A DNA stretch of 32,694 bases from Flavobacterium sp. 9AF (GTDB lineage: Bacteria; Bacteroidota; Bacteroidia; Flavobacteriales; Flavobacteriaceae): positions 1-32,694 of the forward strand of contig NZ_LR733586.1 of NCBI RefSeq assembly GCF_902506265.1, written 5' to 3'. The position numbers were made by a program, and so were the translations under genes. Below the pieces are notes generated by a model, which searched no databases, was not told the origin of the DNA, and saw only the letters and a list, made by a program, of their open reading frames with translations. Positions 15,517 through 23,801 of this stretch are shown here, piece after piece (the first letter of the stretch is position 1; the number at the start of each line of letters is the position of its first letter).

Positions 15517-16629
15517 ATGTTACAAAACGATTTATACTACACGCTTGCATTATTGCAAGTGGAAGGAATTGGTGATATTCTTGCCAAAAAACTAATTCAA
15601 AATTGCGGTTCCGCAGAAGCTGTTTTCAAAAGTAAATCCACAACCCTTGCTAAAATTGAAGGTATTGGTAAAACCGTATTAAAAAACCTCCAAGACCCCT
15701 TCATTTTTCAAAAGACGGAAAAAGAGTTACTTTTTATCGAAAACGAAAACATTTCAACTTGGCACTATTTAGATGATCTTTATCCTGAAAGACTCAAACA
15801 ATGTTTTGACGCACCGGTTCTATTATTTACTTCTGGAAATATCAGTCTCAAGAATCAAAAAATAATTAGCATTGTGGGTACCCGACAAGTAACTACATAT
15901 GGTTCCGAAATGACCAAAAAAATAATCGAAGAATTAGCCCCTTTACAACCCATTATTGTAAGTGGCTTTGCGTATGGTGTAGATATCGTTGCCCATCAAG
16001 CAGCCATGGAATTTGGATTACAAACAATAGGCGTTTTAGCACATGGTCTAAACCAAATTTACCCTAAATCTCATAAAAAATATATGGTAAAAATGGAAGA
16101 AAAGGGTGGCTTTTTAACCGAATTTTGGAGCAATTCAAAACCGGATAGAGAAAACTTTGTAAAAAGAAATCGTATTGTCGCTGGTATTAGCGAAGCTACT
16201 ATTGTAATAGAAAGTGCTGAGAAAGGTGGCTCACTAATTACAGCTCAAATTGCAAACGATTACAATAGAGACGTCTTTGCTGTTCCAGGAAGAACTACCG
16301 ATAAATACAGTCAAGGTTGTAACAATTTAATTAAAACACAACGTGCTTATTCTCTTACCTGTGCTGCAGACCTTCTTTATAATCTGAATTGGGACATTGA
16401 TTCCAAAAAGATAAAAGAAGAAAAAGGAATACAAAAACAATTATTTGTTTCCCTCACTGAAGAAGAAGAAAAAATATACAATTATCTTCTAGTAAAAAAT
16501 AGTGAACTTATCGATATTATCTCATTAGAATGTGATTTCCCTATATTTAAAACCTCTTCTATTTTATTAAATATGGAATTAAAAGGTATTATTAGACCTT
16601 TACCAGGAAAAATATTCGAATTAATTTAA
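15517..16629 (+). CDS. dprA: DNA-processing protein DprA
   Basis: A 370-residue cytoplasmic protein that loads RecA onto incoming single-stranded DNA in natural transformation. An N-terminal helix-hairpin-helix region covers about residues 12-60 (QVEGIGDILAKKLI, KIEGIGKTVLKNL). The Rossmann-like core begins IISIVGTRQVTTYG (116-129) and continues SGFAYGVDIVAHQAAMEFG (149-167), GVLAHGLNQIYPKSHKK, NRIVAGISEATIVIESAEKGGSL and AVPGRTTDKYSQGCNNLI. The last 60 residues look like the DprA winged-helix domain. Length and order are standard. No other competence gene is nearby. It has its own promoter. Confidence 0.95.
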   Translation: MLQNDLYYTLALLQVEGIGDILAKKLIQNCGSAEAVFKSKSTTLAKIEGIGKTVLKNLQDPFIFQKTEKELLFIENENISTWHYLDDLYPERLKQCFDAPVLLFTSGNISLKNQKIISIVGTRQVTTYGSEMTKKIIEELAPLQPIIVSGFAYGVDIVAHQAAMEFGLQTIGVLAHGLNQIYPKSHKKYMVKMEEKGGFLTEFWSNSKPDRENFVKRNRIVAGISEATIVIESAEKGGSLITAQIANDYNRDVFAVPGRTTDKYSQGCNNLIKTQRAYSLTCAADLLYNLNWDIDSKKIKEEKGIQKQLFVSLTEEEEKIYNYLLVKNSELIDIISLECDFPIFKTSSILLNMELKGIIRPLPGKIFELI

Positions 16630-16676
16630 GAAATTCATAAAAAAATAACAAAGTGTTTGTTTTATAACACGAAACA

Positions 16677-16709
16677 TTGGAATTCTTTAAAATTATTAAC
16701 GTAATTTAG
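16677..16709 (+). promoter_or_regulatory. Possible ppc promoter
   Basis: TTGG at 16677-16680 and TAATTTAG at 16702-16709 are spaced by about 21 nt, near the Bacteroidota arrangement but with imperfect boxes. If used, transcription would start near 16715. That would exclude the GTG at 16709 as start and favour the ATG at 16727. Confidence 0.35.
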
Positions 16710-16726
16710 TGTCAAATTTATTCGCA

Positions 16727-19303
16727 ATGTATTCTTTACCCAAACTAGAGCGTTTTGAACAAAACGTAGCTTCCAAGTTTAATATTTACAATAGTATCTT
16801 TATTACACTTCCTTATGATGAAATTAACAATACAGGCGTTTTATTACCGCTTTTTTCAGATGTTTGTCAGCAAGGTTATAAAAACAATCAAAGTCCAGAT
16901 GAGATTTTCGAAAATTTTACCACAAAATATCTTGAAAACGCTTCAGAAAAAGAGAAGATAGATTTAATGTTTCGTTTTATTCAATATGTAGAAAGACAAG
17001 TAGTTTTGTTTGATGCTATTGAAGATGCCGCTTTCAATATAGTAAACAATATGGAAGGCAGTAGTTCTTTACGAAGTATGAAAGAAAGAGCAGAACAACG
17101 CTTTAAAAAAGAAGAATTAATTGCTTTTTTGAACGAATTTAAGGTGCGAACGGTTTTAACTGCGCATCCAACCCAATTTTATCCGGGCTCTGTTTTAGGA
17201 ATTATTACCGATTTGACCGAGGCCATTAAGATAAATGATTTAAATGCTATCAAAGAATTATTGGCACAATTAGGAAAAACACCTTTTATAAAAAAGGAAA
17301 AACCAACACCTTTTGACGAAGCGGTAAGTTTAATTTGGTATTTGGAAAATGTATTTTACCATACTGTTGGCGAAATGATGCAATACATCCAAAAGAATAT
17401 TTTTAAGAAAAAATCGGTATTGCAAAATGATATTTTAAATCTTGGTTTTTGGCCTGGTGGAGATCGCGATGGAAATCCATTTGTAACCACAGAAATCACT
17501 TTAAAAGTAGCCGACAGATTGCGCACCGCTATTTTGAAATGCTATTATTTAGATATTCGAAAATTAAAAAGAAAGTTGACCTTTTCAGGAGTAGAAGAAG
17601 TAATCAGTGTTATTGAAAATAAATTGTATCGATCGGTTTTTTATTCGGAAGGAACGGTTTTCATTTCCAAAGAAGAATTATTGACCGAATTAAATAAAGT
17701 AAAAGATCTTTTAATAGATAAACACCAATCATTATATCTTAACGAAATTGATGATTTATTGAACAAAGTAAAAGTATTTGGGTACCATTTTGCTACTTTA
17801 GATATTAGACAAAACAGTAAAATTCATCAAGCGGTTTTTCAAGATATTATTTCCAAAAATCCTGCCTTATTTTCTGTAAATTATAATGAATTAGACGAAG
17901 CTGCAAAAATTGAAATTTTATCCACGGTTACTGCAAATTTAAATGAAGATGATTTTTCTGAAATAGGTACAAAATCAACTTTAGGTTCTATCAGAGCCAT
18001 TAAAACTATTCAAGAAAAAAACGGTGAATTAGGCTGTAACCGTTATATTATTAGTAATAATGAAAGTGCTTTAAACGTGATGGAAGCCTTGTCTTTATTT
18101 CGTTTAACCAATTGGAAAAATCCTCCAGTAGATATTGTACCTCTTTTTGAAAGTGTAGACGATTTGGAAAAAGCAGATACTGTTATGGAACAATTGTATA
18201 CCAATCCCACATATAAAGAACATTTAGAAAAAAGAGGAAACCAACAAACCATTATGCTTGGTTTTTCTGACGGTACCAAAGATGGTGGTTATTTAATGGC
18301 CAATTGGGGAATTTATAAAGCCAAAACGGCTATTTCAGCCATGTCTCGAAAATACAACATTAAAGTTGTCTTTTTTGATGGTCGTGGTGGTCCTCCAGCG
18401 CGTGGTGGTGGAAAGACACATCAGTTTTATGCTTCTTTAGGCCCAGAAATAGAAAACAAGCAAATTCAATTGACTATTCAAGGACAAACAATTAGTTCCA
18501 ACTTTGGTACACTCGATTCTTGTCGTTACAATCTAGAAAATCTTTTGAGTGCTGGAGCCAATAATCAGGTTTTTCATCATGAAGAAAATCATTTGACGGA
18601 AAAGGAAAAAGAAGTGATGCAGAAACTTTCGGAAATTAGCTATCAAAAATATATCGATTTCAAAAAGCACCCAAAATTTGTTCCTTACTTGGAAAACATG
18701 AGTACCTTAAATTATTATGCTAAAACGAATATTGGAAGTCGTCCTTCGAAAAGAAAACAATCGGCCCAACTCAATTTAGACGATTTAAGAGCCATTCCTT
18801 TTGTAGGTTCGTGGAGTCAATTGAAACAAAACGTACCTGGTTTTTTTGGTGTAGGAACAGCTTTAAAATATTTTGAAGAAAATGGAAATTGGGAAGATGT
18901 TCAAAATTTATACAAGAACTCCTTATTCTTTAAAACGTTATTAGAAAACAGTATGATGGCTTTGAGCAAATCATTTTTCCCATTAACGGCTTATATGCAA
19001 AAAGATCCTGAATATGGTGCGTTTTGGACGATTATTCATACTGAATATTTGGAGACAAAACGATTATTATTGAAAATATCAGGTTTTACGGAATTAATGG
19101 AAAATTATCCCGATGGAAAAGCTTCGGTAGCCATGCGTGAAAAAATTGTCTTACCCTTGCTCACCATACAACAATATGCTTTATTAAAAATTAAAGCCTT
19201 AAAAGAGAGCGACAATCCAGATGAAAATCAAATTGCAGTTTATGAAAAAATCGTAACCCGATCCTTGTTTGGAAATATTAATGCCAGTCGAAATTCGGCT
19301 TAA
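16727..19303 (+). CDS. ppc: Phosphoenolpyruvate carboxylase
   Basis: An 858-residue enzyme (from ATG 16727) that carboxylates PEP to oxaloacetate, replenishing the TCA cycle. VLTAHPTQ (143-150) carries the essential His147, and GFWPGGDRDGNPFVT follows. MLGFSDGTKDGGYLMANW stands in for the usual YSDSxKDAG motif. The mobile catalytic loop reads FFDGRGGPPARGGGKTH, whereas most PEPCs have FHGRGG(S/T)xGRGG; an Asp replaces the loop His. The C-terminus is NINASRNSA, the short family tail. An in-frame GTG at 16709 would add six residues. I prefer the ATG because MYSLPKLERF resembles the related N-termini I remember and a promoter-like box overlaps the GTG. Confidence 0.94.
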   Translation: MYSLPKLERFEQNVASKFNIYNSIFITLPYDEINNTGVLLPLFSDVCQQGYKNNQSPDEIFENFTTKYLENASEKEKIDLMFRFIQYVERQVVLFDAIEDAAFNIVNNMEGSSSLRSMKERAEQRFKKEELIAFLNEFKVRTVLTAHPTQFYPGSVLGIITDLTEAIKINDLNAIKELLAQLGKTPFIKKEKPTPFDEAVSLIWYLENVFYHTVGEMMQYIQKNIFKKKSVLQNDILNLGFWPGGDRDGNPFVTTEITLKVADRLRTAILKCYYLDIRKLKRKLTFSGVEEVISVIENKLYRSVFYSEGTVFISKEELLTELNKVKDLLIDKHQSLYLNEIDDLLNKVKVFGYHFATLDIRQNSKIHQAVFQDIISKNPALFSVNYNELDEAAKIEILSTVTANLNEDDFSEIGTKSTLGSIRAIKTIQEKNGELGCNRYIISNNESALNVMEALSLFRLTNWKNPPVDIVPLFESVDDLEKADTVMEQLYTNPTYKEHLEKRGNQQTIMLGFSDGTKDGGYLMANWGIYKAKTAISAMSRKYNIKVVFFDGRGGPPARGGGKTHQFYASLGPEIENKQIQLTIQGQTISSNFGTLDSCRYNLENLLSAGANNQVFHHEENHLTEKEKEVMQKLSEISYQKYIDFKKHPKFVPYLENMSTLNYYAKTNIGSRPSKRKQSAQLNLDDLRAIPFVGSWSQLKQNVPGFFGVGTALKYFEENGNWEDVQNLYKNSLFFKTLLENSMMALSKSFFPLTAYMQKDPEYGAFWTIIHTEYLETKRLLLKISGFTELMENYPDGKASVAMREKIVLPLLTIQQYALLKIKALKESDNPDENQIAVYEKIVTRSLFGNINASRNSA

Positions 19304-19354
19304 TTTATTTTAGATGCTGAACTCCTTTTAGCATCTCACAAATTAGGCTTAATA

Positions 19355-19382
19355 TTTGAAGTACCTTTTCTTATTAATTTTG
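19355..19382 (+). promoter_or_regulatory. Candidate promoter for the lipoprotein gene
   Basis: TTTG at 19355-19358, a 16-nt spacer and TAATTTTG at 19375-19382. The -7 box ends only 4 bp before the ATG at 19387. Transcription from here would give an almost leaderless mRNA. Confidence 0.55.
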
Positions 19383-19386
19383 TGTT

Positions 19387-20052
19387 ATGAGAAAAGGTAC
19401 TTTTATTTTAATACTATCCTTGTTTTTTATCAATTGTAAAGAAAAGACAAAATCAATAGATAAAACCTACGAACAACTAGAAGCAGAAGTATTGTGCGAT
19501 GTGTTGCCTAATATAATTAAAGATTATTACAAAAAACAACCTGTATTTCTACCTCCACCGTATGAAACACATAGTAAAATCATTTCCAAAAAGGAATTAG
19601 ATAGTATAAATACTGTTAATGCAAAAGAATGGCTAAGGACAAACAATGAAATTCAAAAATATAGGTCTAATTTTATAAAACTAATACCTCAACATAAAAA
19701 AGTAACCTTTGGAATAGTTGACTCATTATGGGAGATTTCTTCAGATGAAATTAAAGGAACAGAAAACTATTTCTTCTCTCTATATGATTCTTTAGGTACA
19801 AGAGCAGTTTATAATCGTGATTTTTTGAATTGCTCTGTAAATATTAAAACAATTCCTGTTGATTCCATTTTTGAAGGAGAAGTTAGAAATAATAATGGTT
19901 TAGCAGTTATTAGTTTAAGTAGGGTTTTAATAGACAAACCACAAGAAAACGCTTACTTAGAGGTTTTTGACTATTTTAATCGAAAAAAAGTTTCTTGTTT
20001 TTATTCAAATAAAAAAAAGAAATGGGTTATAAAGGAAATCATAAAGGAATAA
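19387..20052 (+). CDS. Unrecognised lipoprotein
   Basis: A 221-residue protein I do not recognise. It begins with a lipoprotein signal: MRKG, a hydrophobic stretch, and a lipobox-like FFINC with Cys17, followed by a lysine-rich stretch (KEKTKS). The mature part is hydrophilic and has no catalytic motif I can name. Its centre has FGIVDSLWEISSDEIKG, and it ends GEVRNNNGLAVISLSRVLID and YSNKKKKWVIKEI, a pattern of beta strands. It is probably anchored to a periplasm-facing membrane leaflet. It stands alone between ppc and trpS and ends at a strong bidirectional terminator. Confidence 0.7.
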   Translation: MRKGTFILILSLFFINCKEKTKSIDKTYEQLEAEVLCDVLPNIIKDYYKKQPVFLPPPYETHSKIISKKELDSINTVNAKEWLRTNNEIQKYRSNFIKLIPQHKKVTFGIVDSLWEISSDEIKGTENYFFSLYDSLGTRAVYNRDFLNCSVNIKTIPVDSIFEGEVRNNNGLAVISLSRVLIDKPQENAYLEVFDYFNRKKVSCFYSNKKKKWVIKEIIKE

Positions 20053-20053
20053 A

Positions 20054-20079
20054 AAAAGCAGCTCGATTGAGCTGCTTTT
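20054..20079. terminator. Bidirectional terminator between lipoprotein gene and trpS
   Basis: An 11-bp perfect stem, AAAAGCAGCTC (20054-20064) and GAGCTGCTTTT (20069-20079), with a GATT loop and T runs on both strands. It starts 2 bp after the lipoprotein stop codon and sits 18 bp from the trpS stop. It can serve both convergent genes. Confidence 0.9.
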
Positions 20080-20096
20080 CTATATCTCATATTTTC

Positions 20097-21065
20097 TTAA
20101 TACCCTAATTTCTCTCTTACTCTTCCTAAAACACCATTGGCAACCACACTTGCTTTAGCAGCACCTTCTTTTAATAAAGCATCCACTTCATCTAAATTAT
20201 TGATGTAATAATTATATTTCTCTCGAACGGTTGCAAATTTTTCTACAATCAAGTCAAACAACGCTTGTTTCGCATGACCGTAACCGTAATTCCCTCCTAA
20301 ATAATTAGCACGCATCACTTCTGTTTGTTCTGGGGTTGCTAATAACTTATATAAAGCAAAACAATTGCACGTATCTGGATTTTTCGGTTCTTCTAGAGGA
20401 GTACTATCCGTTTGAATAGACATAATTTGCTTACGCAAAGCTTTGTCATCTAAAAAAATATTGATGGTGTTATTTCTAGACTTACTCATTTTATGACCAT
20501 CTGTACCTGGAATCAACATGGTGTTATCATCAATTTTGGCATCTGGCAATACAAAAGTTTCTCCCATTTGATGATTAAAACGGGAAGCTACATCTCTTGT
20601 TATTTCTAAGTGTTGCAACTGATCTTTTCCTACCGGCACCACTTCTGCATCATATAATAAAATATCGGCAGCCATTAACATAGGATAGGTAAACAATCCT
20701 GCATTTACATCTTCTAATCTGTCGGCTTTATCTTTAAAAGAATGGGCCAAGGTTAATCTCTGAAAGGGAAAAAAACAACTCAAATACCAAGACAACTCAG
20801 CGGTTTGGGGCACATCAGATTGTCTGTAAAAAACAACTTTATTAGTATCCAATCCACAAGCAAGCCAAGCAGCAGCAGTACTATAGGTGTTTGCTCGCAA
20901 GGTTTTTCCGTCTTTTATTTGTGTAATCGAATGTAAATCGGCAATAAATAGAAACGGTTCATTAGCTGGATTATTCGCCATTTCAATTGCTGGTAAAATG
21001 GCACCTAATAAATTTCCTAAGTGTGGAGTTCCTGTACTTTGAACGCCAGTTAAAATTTTTGACAT
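20097..21065 (-). CDS. trpS: Tryptophanyl-tRNA synthetase
   Basis: A 322-residue class I aminoacyl-tRNA synthetase that charges tRNA-Trp. The HIGH-type motif is GTPHLGNLLGA (12-22), and GTDGHKMSKSRNNTI carries the KMSKS loop. ADLHSITQ (near 43-50), PMLMAADILLYDAEVVPVGKDQLQHLEITRDVA and the helical C-terminal anticodon domain follow family order. Length is typical of the bacterial enzyme. A single gene on the minus strand, convergent with the lipoprotein gene. A TAnnTTTG-like box (21086-21093) lies about 21 bp upstream of the start. Confidence 0.97.
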   Translation of the reverse strand: MSKILTGVQSTGTPHLGNLLGAILPAIEMANNPANEPFLFIADLHSITQIKDGKTLRANTYSTAAAWLACGLDTNKVVFYRQSDVPQTAELSWYLSCFFPFQRLTLAHSFKDKADRLEDVNAGLFTYPMLMAADILLYDAEVVPVGKDQLQHLEITRDVASRFNHQMGETFVLPDAKIDDNTMLIPGTDGHKMSKSRNNTINIFLDDKALRKQIMSIQTDSTPLEEPKNPDTCNCFALYKLLATPEQTEVMRANYLGGNYGYGHAKQALFDLIVEKFATVREKYNYYINNLDEVDALLKEGAAKASVVANGVLGRVREKLGY

Positions 21066-21085
21066 TTTTTTCTTGTTGTTTGTCG

Positions 21086-21093
21086 CAAAAATA
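21086..21093 (-). promoter_or_regulatory. Candidate -7 element for trpS
   Basis: TATTTTTG on the minus strand, 20 bp upstream of the trpS ATG. No clear TTTG -33 box is present at the expected distance. Confidence 0.45.
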
Positions 21094-21184
21094 CCACTTT
21101 TACAGAAATGGGAAAAGGTTATTTCTAAAAGGTTGAATAATATTGTTATTTTTGAGAGAATTTTAAAAAAGACCCATTGTTTGA

Positions 21185-21290
21185 GTCTACTCCTGATAGT
21201 AGTGGTATCCTGTTATTGCGAAACTGATTATCTTTGTTAGATTGCATCGTTCCTCGCAATGACAGATAAAACGAATAGCAGGAAAATGAT
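21185..21290 (+). repeat. Dispersed intergenic element, copy B
   Basis: The left block CTCCTGATAGTAGTGGTATC (21190-21209) and right block CGAATAGCAGGAA (21272-21284) match the blocks of copy A at 15325-15435 in reverse orientation. The centre differs. Twelve-nt arms CTGTTATTGCGA (21210-21221) and TCGCAATGACAG (21254-21265) pair with one G-T wobble around a 32-nt loop containing GCATCGTTCCTCGC. It lies between divergent trpS and plsC. Confidence 0.7.
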
Positions 21291-21323
21291 GGAAACAATA
21301 CCCTAACGTTTGGTTTTAAAAAT

Positions 21324-22067
21324 ATGAAGATACTAAAATATGCTTTTTGGATGGTATGGCACATTTGGTTTTACCTTTTGGTAATTGTTCCCATTCTAAT
21401 TCTTTTTCCAATATTATTTCTAACCATTTTAAGTGAAAAAACCTATCCTCAATTTTTCTTTTTAGCTCGTTTTTGGGCGAAACTTATTTTTTATGGAATG
21501 GGTTTTTATCGTAAAGTGGAATACCAACAAAAATTAGTAAAAGGAGAAAGTTATATGCTAGTAGCCAATCATACTTCTATGACCGATATTATGTTGATGC
21601 TTTTAGTAGTAAAAAAGAATCCTTTTGTTTTTGTTGGTAAAAAAGAATTGGCTAAAATTCCTGTTTTTGGTTTCTTTTTCAAACGCGTTTGCATTATGGT
21701 AGATCGAAGCAGTAGTAAAAGTCGTTTTAAAGTCTTTGAATTGGCACAAAAACGATTACATCAAGGATTGAGTATTTGTATTTTTCCTGAAGGTGGTGTT
21801 CCTGATGATGAAAGTATTGTTTTAGATGAATTTAAAGACGGAGCTTTTCGTTTGGCAATCGAACATCAAATTCCTATTGTACCAATGACTTTTATAGATA
21901 ATAAAAAACGTTTTCCTTTTCGATTTTTTAGTGGCACAACAGGTCGTATGCGTGTAAAAGTGCATCCTTTTATTGAAACCAAAGGCTTAACTTTAGATCA
22001 TAAGGTAGCCTTGAAGGAACAAACAAGAGCTGTTATTCTAAACGAATTGGAAAAACACTATAAATAA
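21324..22067 (+). CDS. 1-acyl-sn-glycerol-3-phosphate acyltransferase (PlsC family)
   Basis: A 247-residue membrane-associated acyltransferase that most likely converts lysophosphatidic acid to phosphatidic acid. A long hydrophobic N-terminus (residues 8-38) anchors it to the inner membrane. The catalytic HX4D motif is NHTSMTDIM (H83, D88). FPEGGVPDDES marks the substrate-binding block, followed by GAFRLAIEHQIPIVPMTF. Length is standard for PlsC. An alternative role in acylating another lipid cannot be excluded. It converges with the GT9 gene, leaving only 7 bp between stops. Confidence 0.92.
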   Translation: MKILKYAFWMVWHIWFYLLVIVPILILFPILFLTILSEKTYPQFFFLARFWAKLIFYGMGFYRKVEYQQKLVKGESYMLVANHTSMTDIMLMLLVVKKNPFVFVGKKELAKIPVFGFFFKRVCIMVDRSSSKSRFKVFELAQKRLHQGLSICIFPEGGVPDDESIVLDEFKDGAFRLAIEHQIPIVPMTFIDNKKRFPFRFFSGTTGRMRVKVHPFIETKGLTLDHKVALKEQTRAVILNELEKHYK

Positions 22068-22074
22068 CAGTTTT

Positions 22075-23112
22075 CTATAATACACTTTCTATTTTAGAGG
22101 TAACCGTTTCTGGAGGAATGGTTCTCATTACGTCTTCGTATCCTGCAACTTTTTTATTTCCGTAAACCGAAGTGGGCAACAGTGGAAATTGGGTTCTGTC
22201 TGCAGTAATACAAAAATCATCGGGCTGATGAAAGGGTTTAAAACCAGCGTAAGGATGGGTAGCGCCCCAAAGCGTAATGACTTTAATGCCTAACATAGCT
22301 GCAATATGTGCATTCCCAGAATCCATAGAAAGCATCACATCTAAATTAGAAATTACCTTAAGTTCTTGTTCCAAAGTTAGTTTTCCTGCCAAAACAATGA
22401 CATTAGAATAATTCGTTTTTAATTGTTCCAATAACTGAATTTCTTTTGCTCCACCTCCAAAAAGATAGATGTTGTAGTGAGAATGAGAGGCTAATTGTTG
22501 GATTACTTCTTGCATCAAATCAAAAGGATAAACTTTGCTTTCATATTGTGCAAAAGGGGCAATTCCAATATTTTTTTTATGGGTATCAAAGGGTACTTTT
22601 TCAAGAATTGCTTCCGATACAATTGCTTTTTCAGGAAATAGAACTAGACACAAGTCCATTGGAAAACCTAATTTTTGAAAAGTATCTGCATGATTTTGAA
22701 ACATGGTTTTCCCAGGAGTGAAAATCTTATTTTCTAATCGGGTTAATTCTTTTTTAGCTTTCCTACCTTTATCAGTTGCTGTCACTTTTTTTCGAGAAAG
22801 AAAAAACAAGGTGCGAATTATTTTGGAACGCAACACATTGTGCAAATCAGCGACAGCATCTATGTTCAACTTTTGTAAATCGAAAAACAAGCGTAACAAT
22901 CCTAGGAATCCTTTATGTCGCTTTTTTAAATCGACTCCAAAGAAACTTACATTCGGTATATCTTGAAAAAAGGGTTGAAAAAAAGGGCGTGAAACTACAG
23001 TTACAGAATGTTCAGGGTATTGCATAGAAAAAGCTCTCAACACAGGAACTGTCATGGCAACATCACCCATGGCTGAGAGCCTTATTACTAAAATATGTTT
23101 TGGTTTAGACAT
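22075..23112 (-). CDS. Glycosyltransferase family 9 (heptosyltransferase-like)
   Basis: A 345-residue GT-B fold enzyme of the ADP-heptose:LPS heptosyltransferase family. The N-terminus ILVIRLSAMGDVAMTVPVLRAF is the family signature, followed by DLHNVLRSKII. The donor-binding half carries GIAPFAQYESKVYP, LFGGGAKE and SMDSGNAHIAAMLGIKVITLWGATHPYAGF. It probably adds a sugar to lipid A core at the cytoplasmic membrane face. The actual sugar in flavobacteria need not be heptose. It lies downstream of a DUF4254 gene with a 10-bp gap, suggesting one transcript. Confidence 0.9.
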   Translation of the reverse strand: MSKPKHILVIRLSAMGDVAMTVPVLRAFSMQYPEHSVTVVSRPFFQPFFQDIPNVSFFGVDLKKRHKGFLGLLRLFFDLQKLNIDAVADLHNVLRSKIIRTLFFLSRKKVTATDKGRKAKKELTRLENKIFTPGKTMFQNHADTFQKLGFPMDLCLVLFPEKAIVSEAILEKVPFDTHKKNIGIAPFAQYESKVYPFDLMQEVIQQLASHSHYNIYLFGGGAKEIQLLEQLKTNYSNVIVLAGKLTLEQELKVISNLDVMLSMDSGNAHIAAMLGIKVITLWGATHPYAGFKPFHQPDDFCITADRTQFPLLPTSVYGNKKVAGYEDVMRTIPPETVTSKIESVL

Positions 23113-23122
23113 CTAGCGATGA

Positions 23123-23728
23123 CTATTTTTTATTTTGGTATAAAACAGGATTTAATTCCTCGTCGTTATACATTTTCATTTGTTTGTAAACTTTCATGTA
23201 TTTGTCTCCATTTTCAATATCTTCAATCAATTGACTAATGGAAGTAAACATATCGTTTTTTTGGTCTAACAAAACATTCAATTTTTCTTGACATTTTGCT
23301 CTATGTTCTGGAGTTGCTTCTGCTCTTGTAGCTTCTTCATTCATGTGATAAATTTTCAACGCTAAAATGGAAAGTCTATCAATGGCCCAAGCCGGACTTT
23401 CTGTATTGATTTTTGCTTCCGCTTTTACTTGAACATTTGCATATTTTTGAAGAAAATAACTGTCAATATATTCTACCATATCGGTACGTACTTGATTCGA
23501 AGCATCAATTTTTCTTTTTAAATCTAAAGCTGCAACAGGATCTATTTGTGGGTCACGAATAATATCTTCATAATGCCATTGCACCGTGTCTACCCAGTTT
23601 TTTGCATACAATAAGTACTCAATAGTTCCTTTTTCATATGGATTTTGTACGGGTTGATACACATCATTAATAACGTGATAATCGTTAATAGCACGCTCAA
23701 ATATGGGAAATGCAAATTCTGCAAACAT
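23123..23728 (-). CDS. DUF4254 domain protein
   Basis: A 201-residue soluble, helix-rich protein with no signal peptide. The segments YQPVQNPYEKGTIEYLLYAKNWVDTVQWHYEDIIRDP and ALDLKRKIDASNQVRTDMVEYID resemble DUF4254 of Bacteroidota, whose function is unknown to me. There are several conserved-looking His, Trp and Asp residues (near 50-65) but no named active site. It precedes the GT9 gene by 10 bp on the same strand, which suggests a part in LPS or core assembly. That is inference. Confidence 0.8.
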   Translation of the reverse strand: MFAEFAFPIFERAINDYHVINDVYQPVQNPYEKGTIEYLLYAKNWVDTVQWHYEDIIRDPQIDPVAALDLKRKIDASNQVRTDMVEYIDSYFLQKYANVQVKAEAKINTESPAWAIDRLSILALKIYHMNEEATRAEATPEHRAKCQEKLNVLLDQKNDMFTSISQLIEDIENGDKYMKVYKQMKMYNDEELNPVLYQNKK

Positions 23729-23750
23729 GATTATAATTTTTAAATTTCTA

Positions 23751-23758
23751 CAAAAATA
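23751..23758 (-). promoter_or_regulatory. Candidate -7 element for DUF4254-GT9 pair
   Basis: TATTTTTG on the minus strand, 22 bp upstream of the DUF4254 start. The -33 region lacks a clear TTTG. The same 73-bp gap must also hold the upp promoter, for which I see no consensus match. Confidence 0.4.
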
Positions 23759-23801
23759 AGGTTTTTTTGTACTTTTAACCTGAAATTTAAAAACTAATCC
23801 A

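Noticed and set aside
19313..19335. GATGCT...AGCATC hairpin after ppc as a terminator
   Set aside because: The six-base stem has an 11-nt loop and no T tract, too weak to call.
21146..21364. Minus-strand frame of 72 codons across dispersed element copy B
   Set aside because: It runs through a repeat element and into the start of plsC on the opposite strand; composition is not protein-like.
22446..23027. Three overlapping plus-strand frames antisense to the GT9 gene
   Set aside because: They mutually overlap and lie wholly opposite a well-conserved glycosyltransferase.
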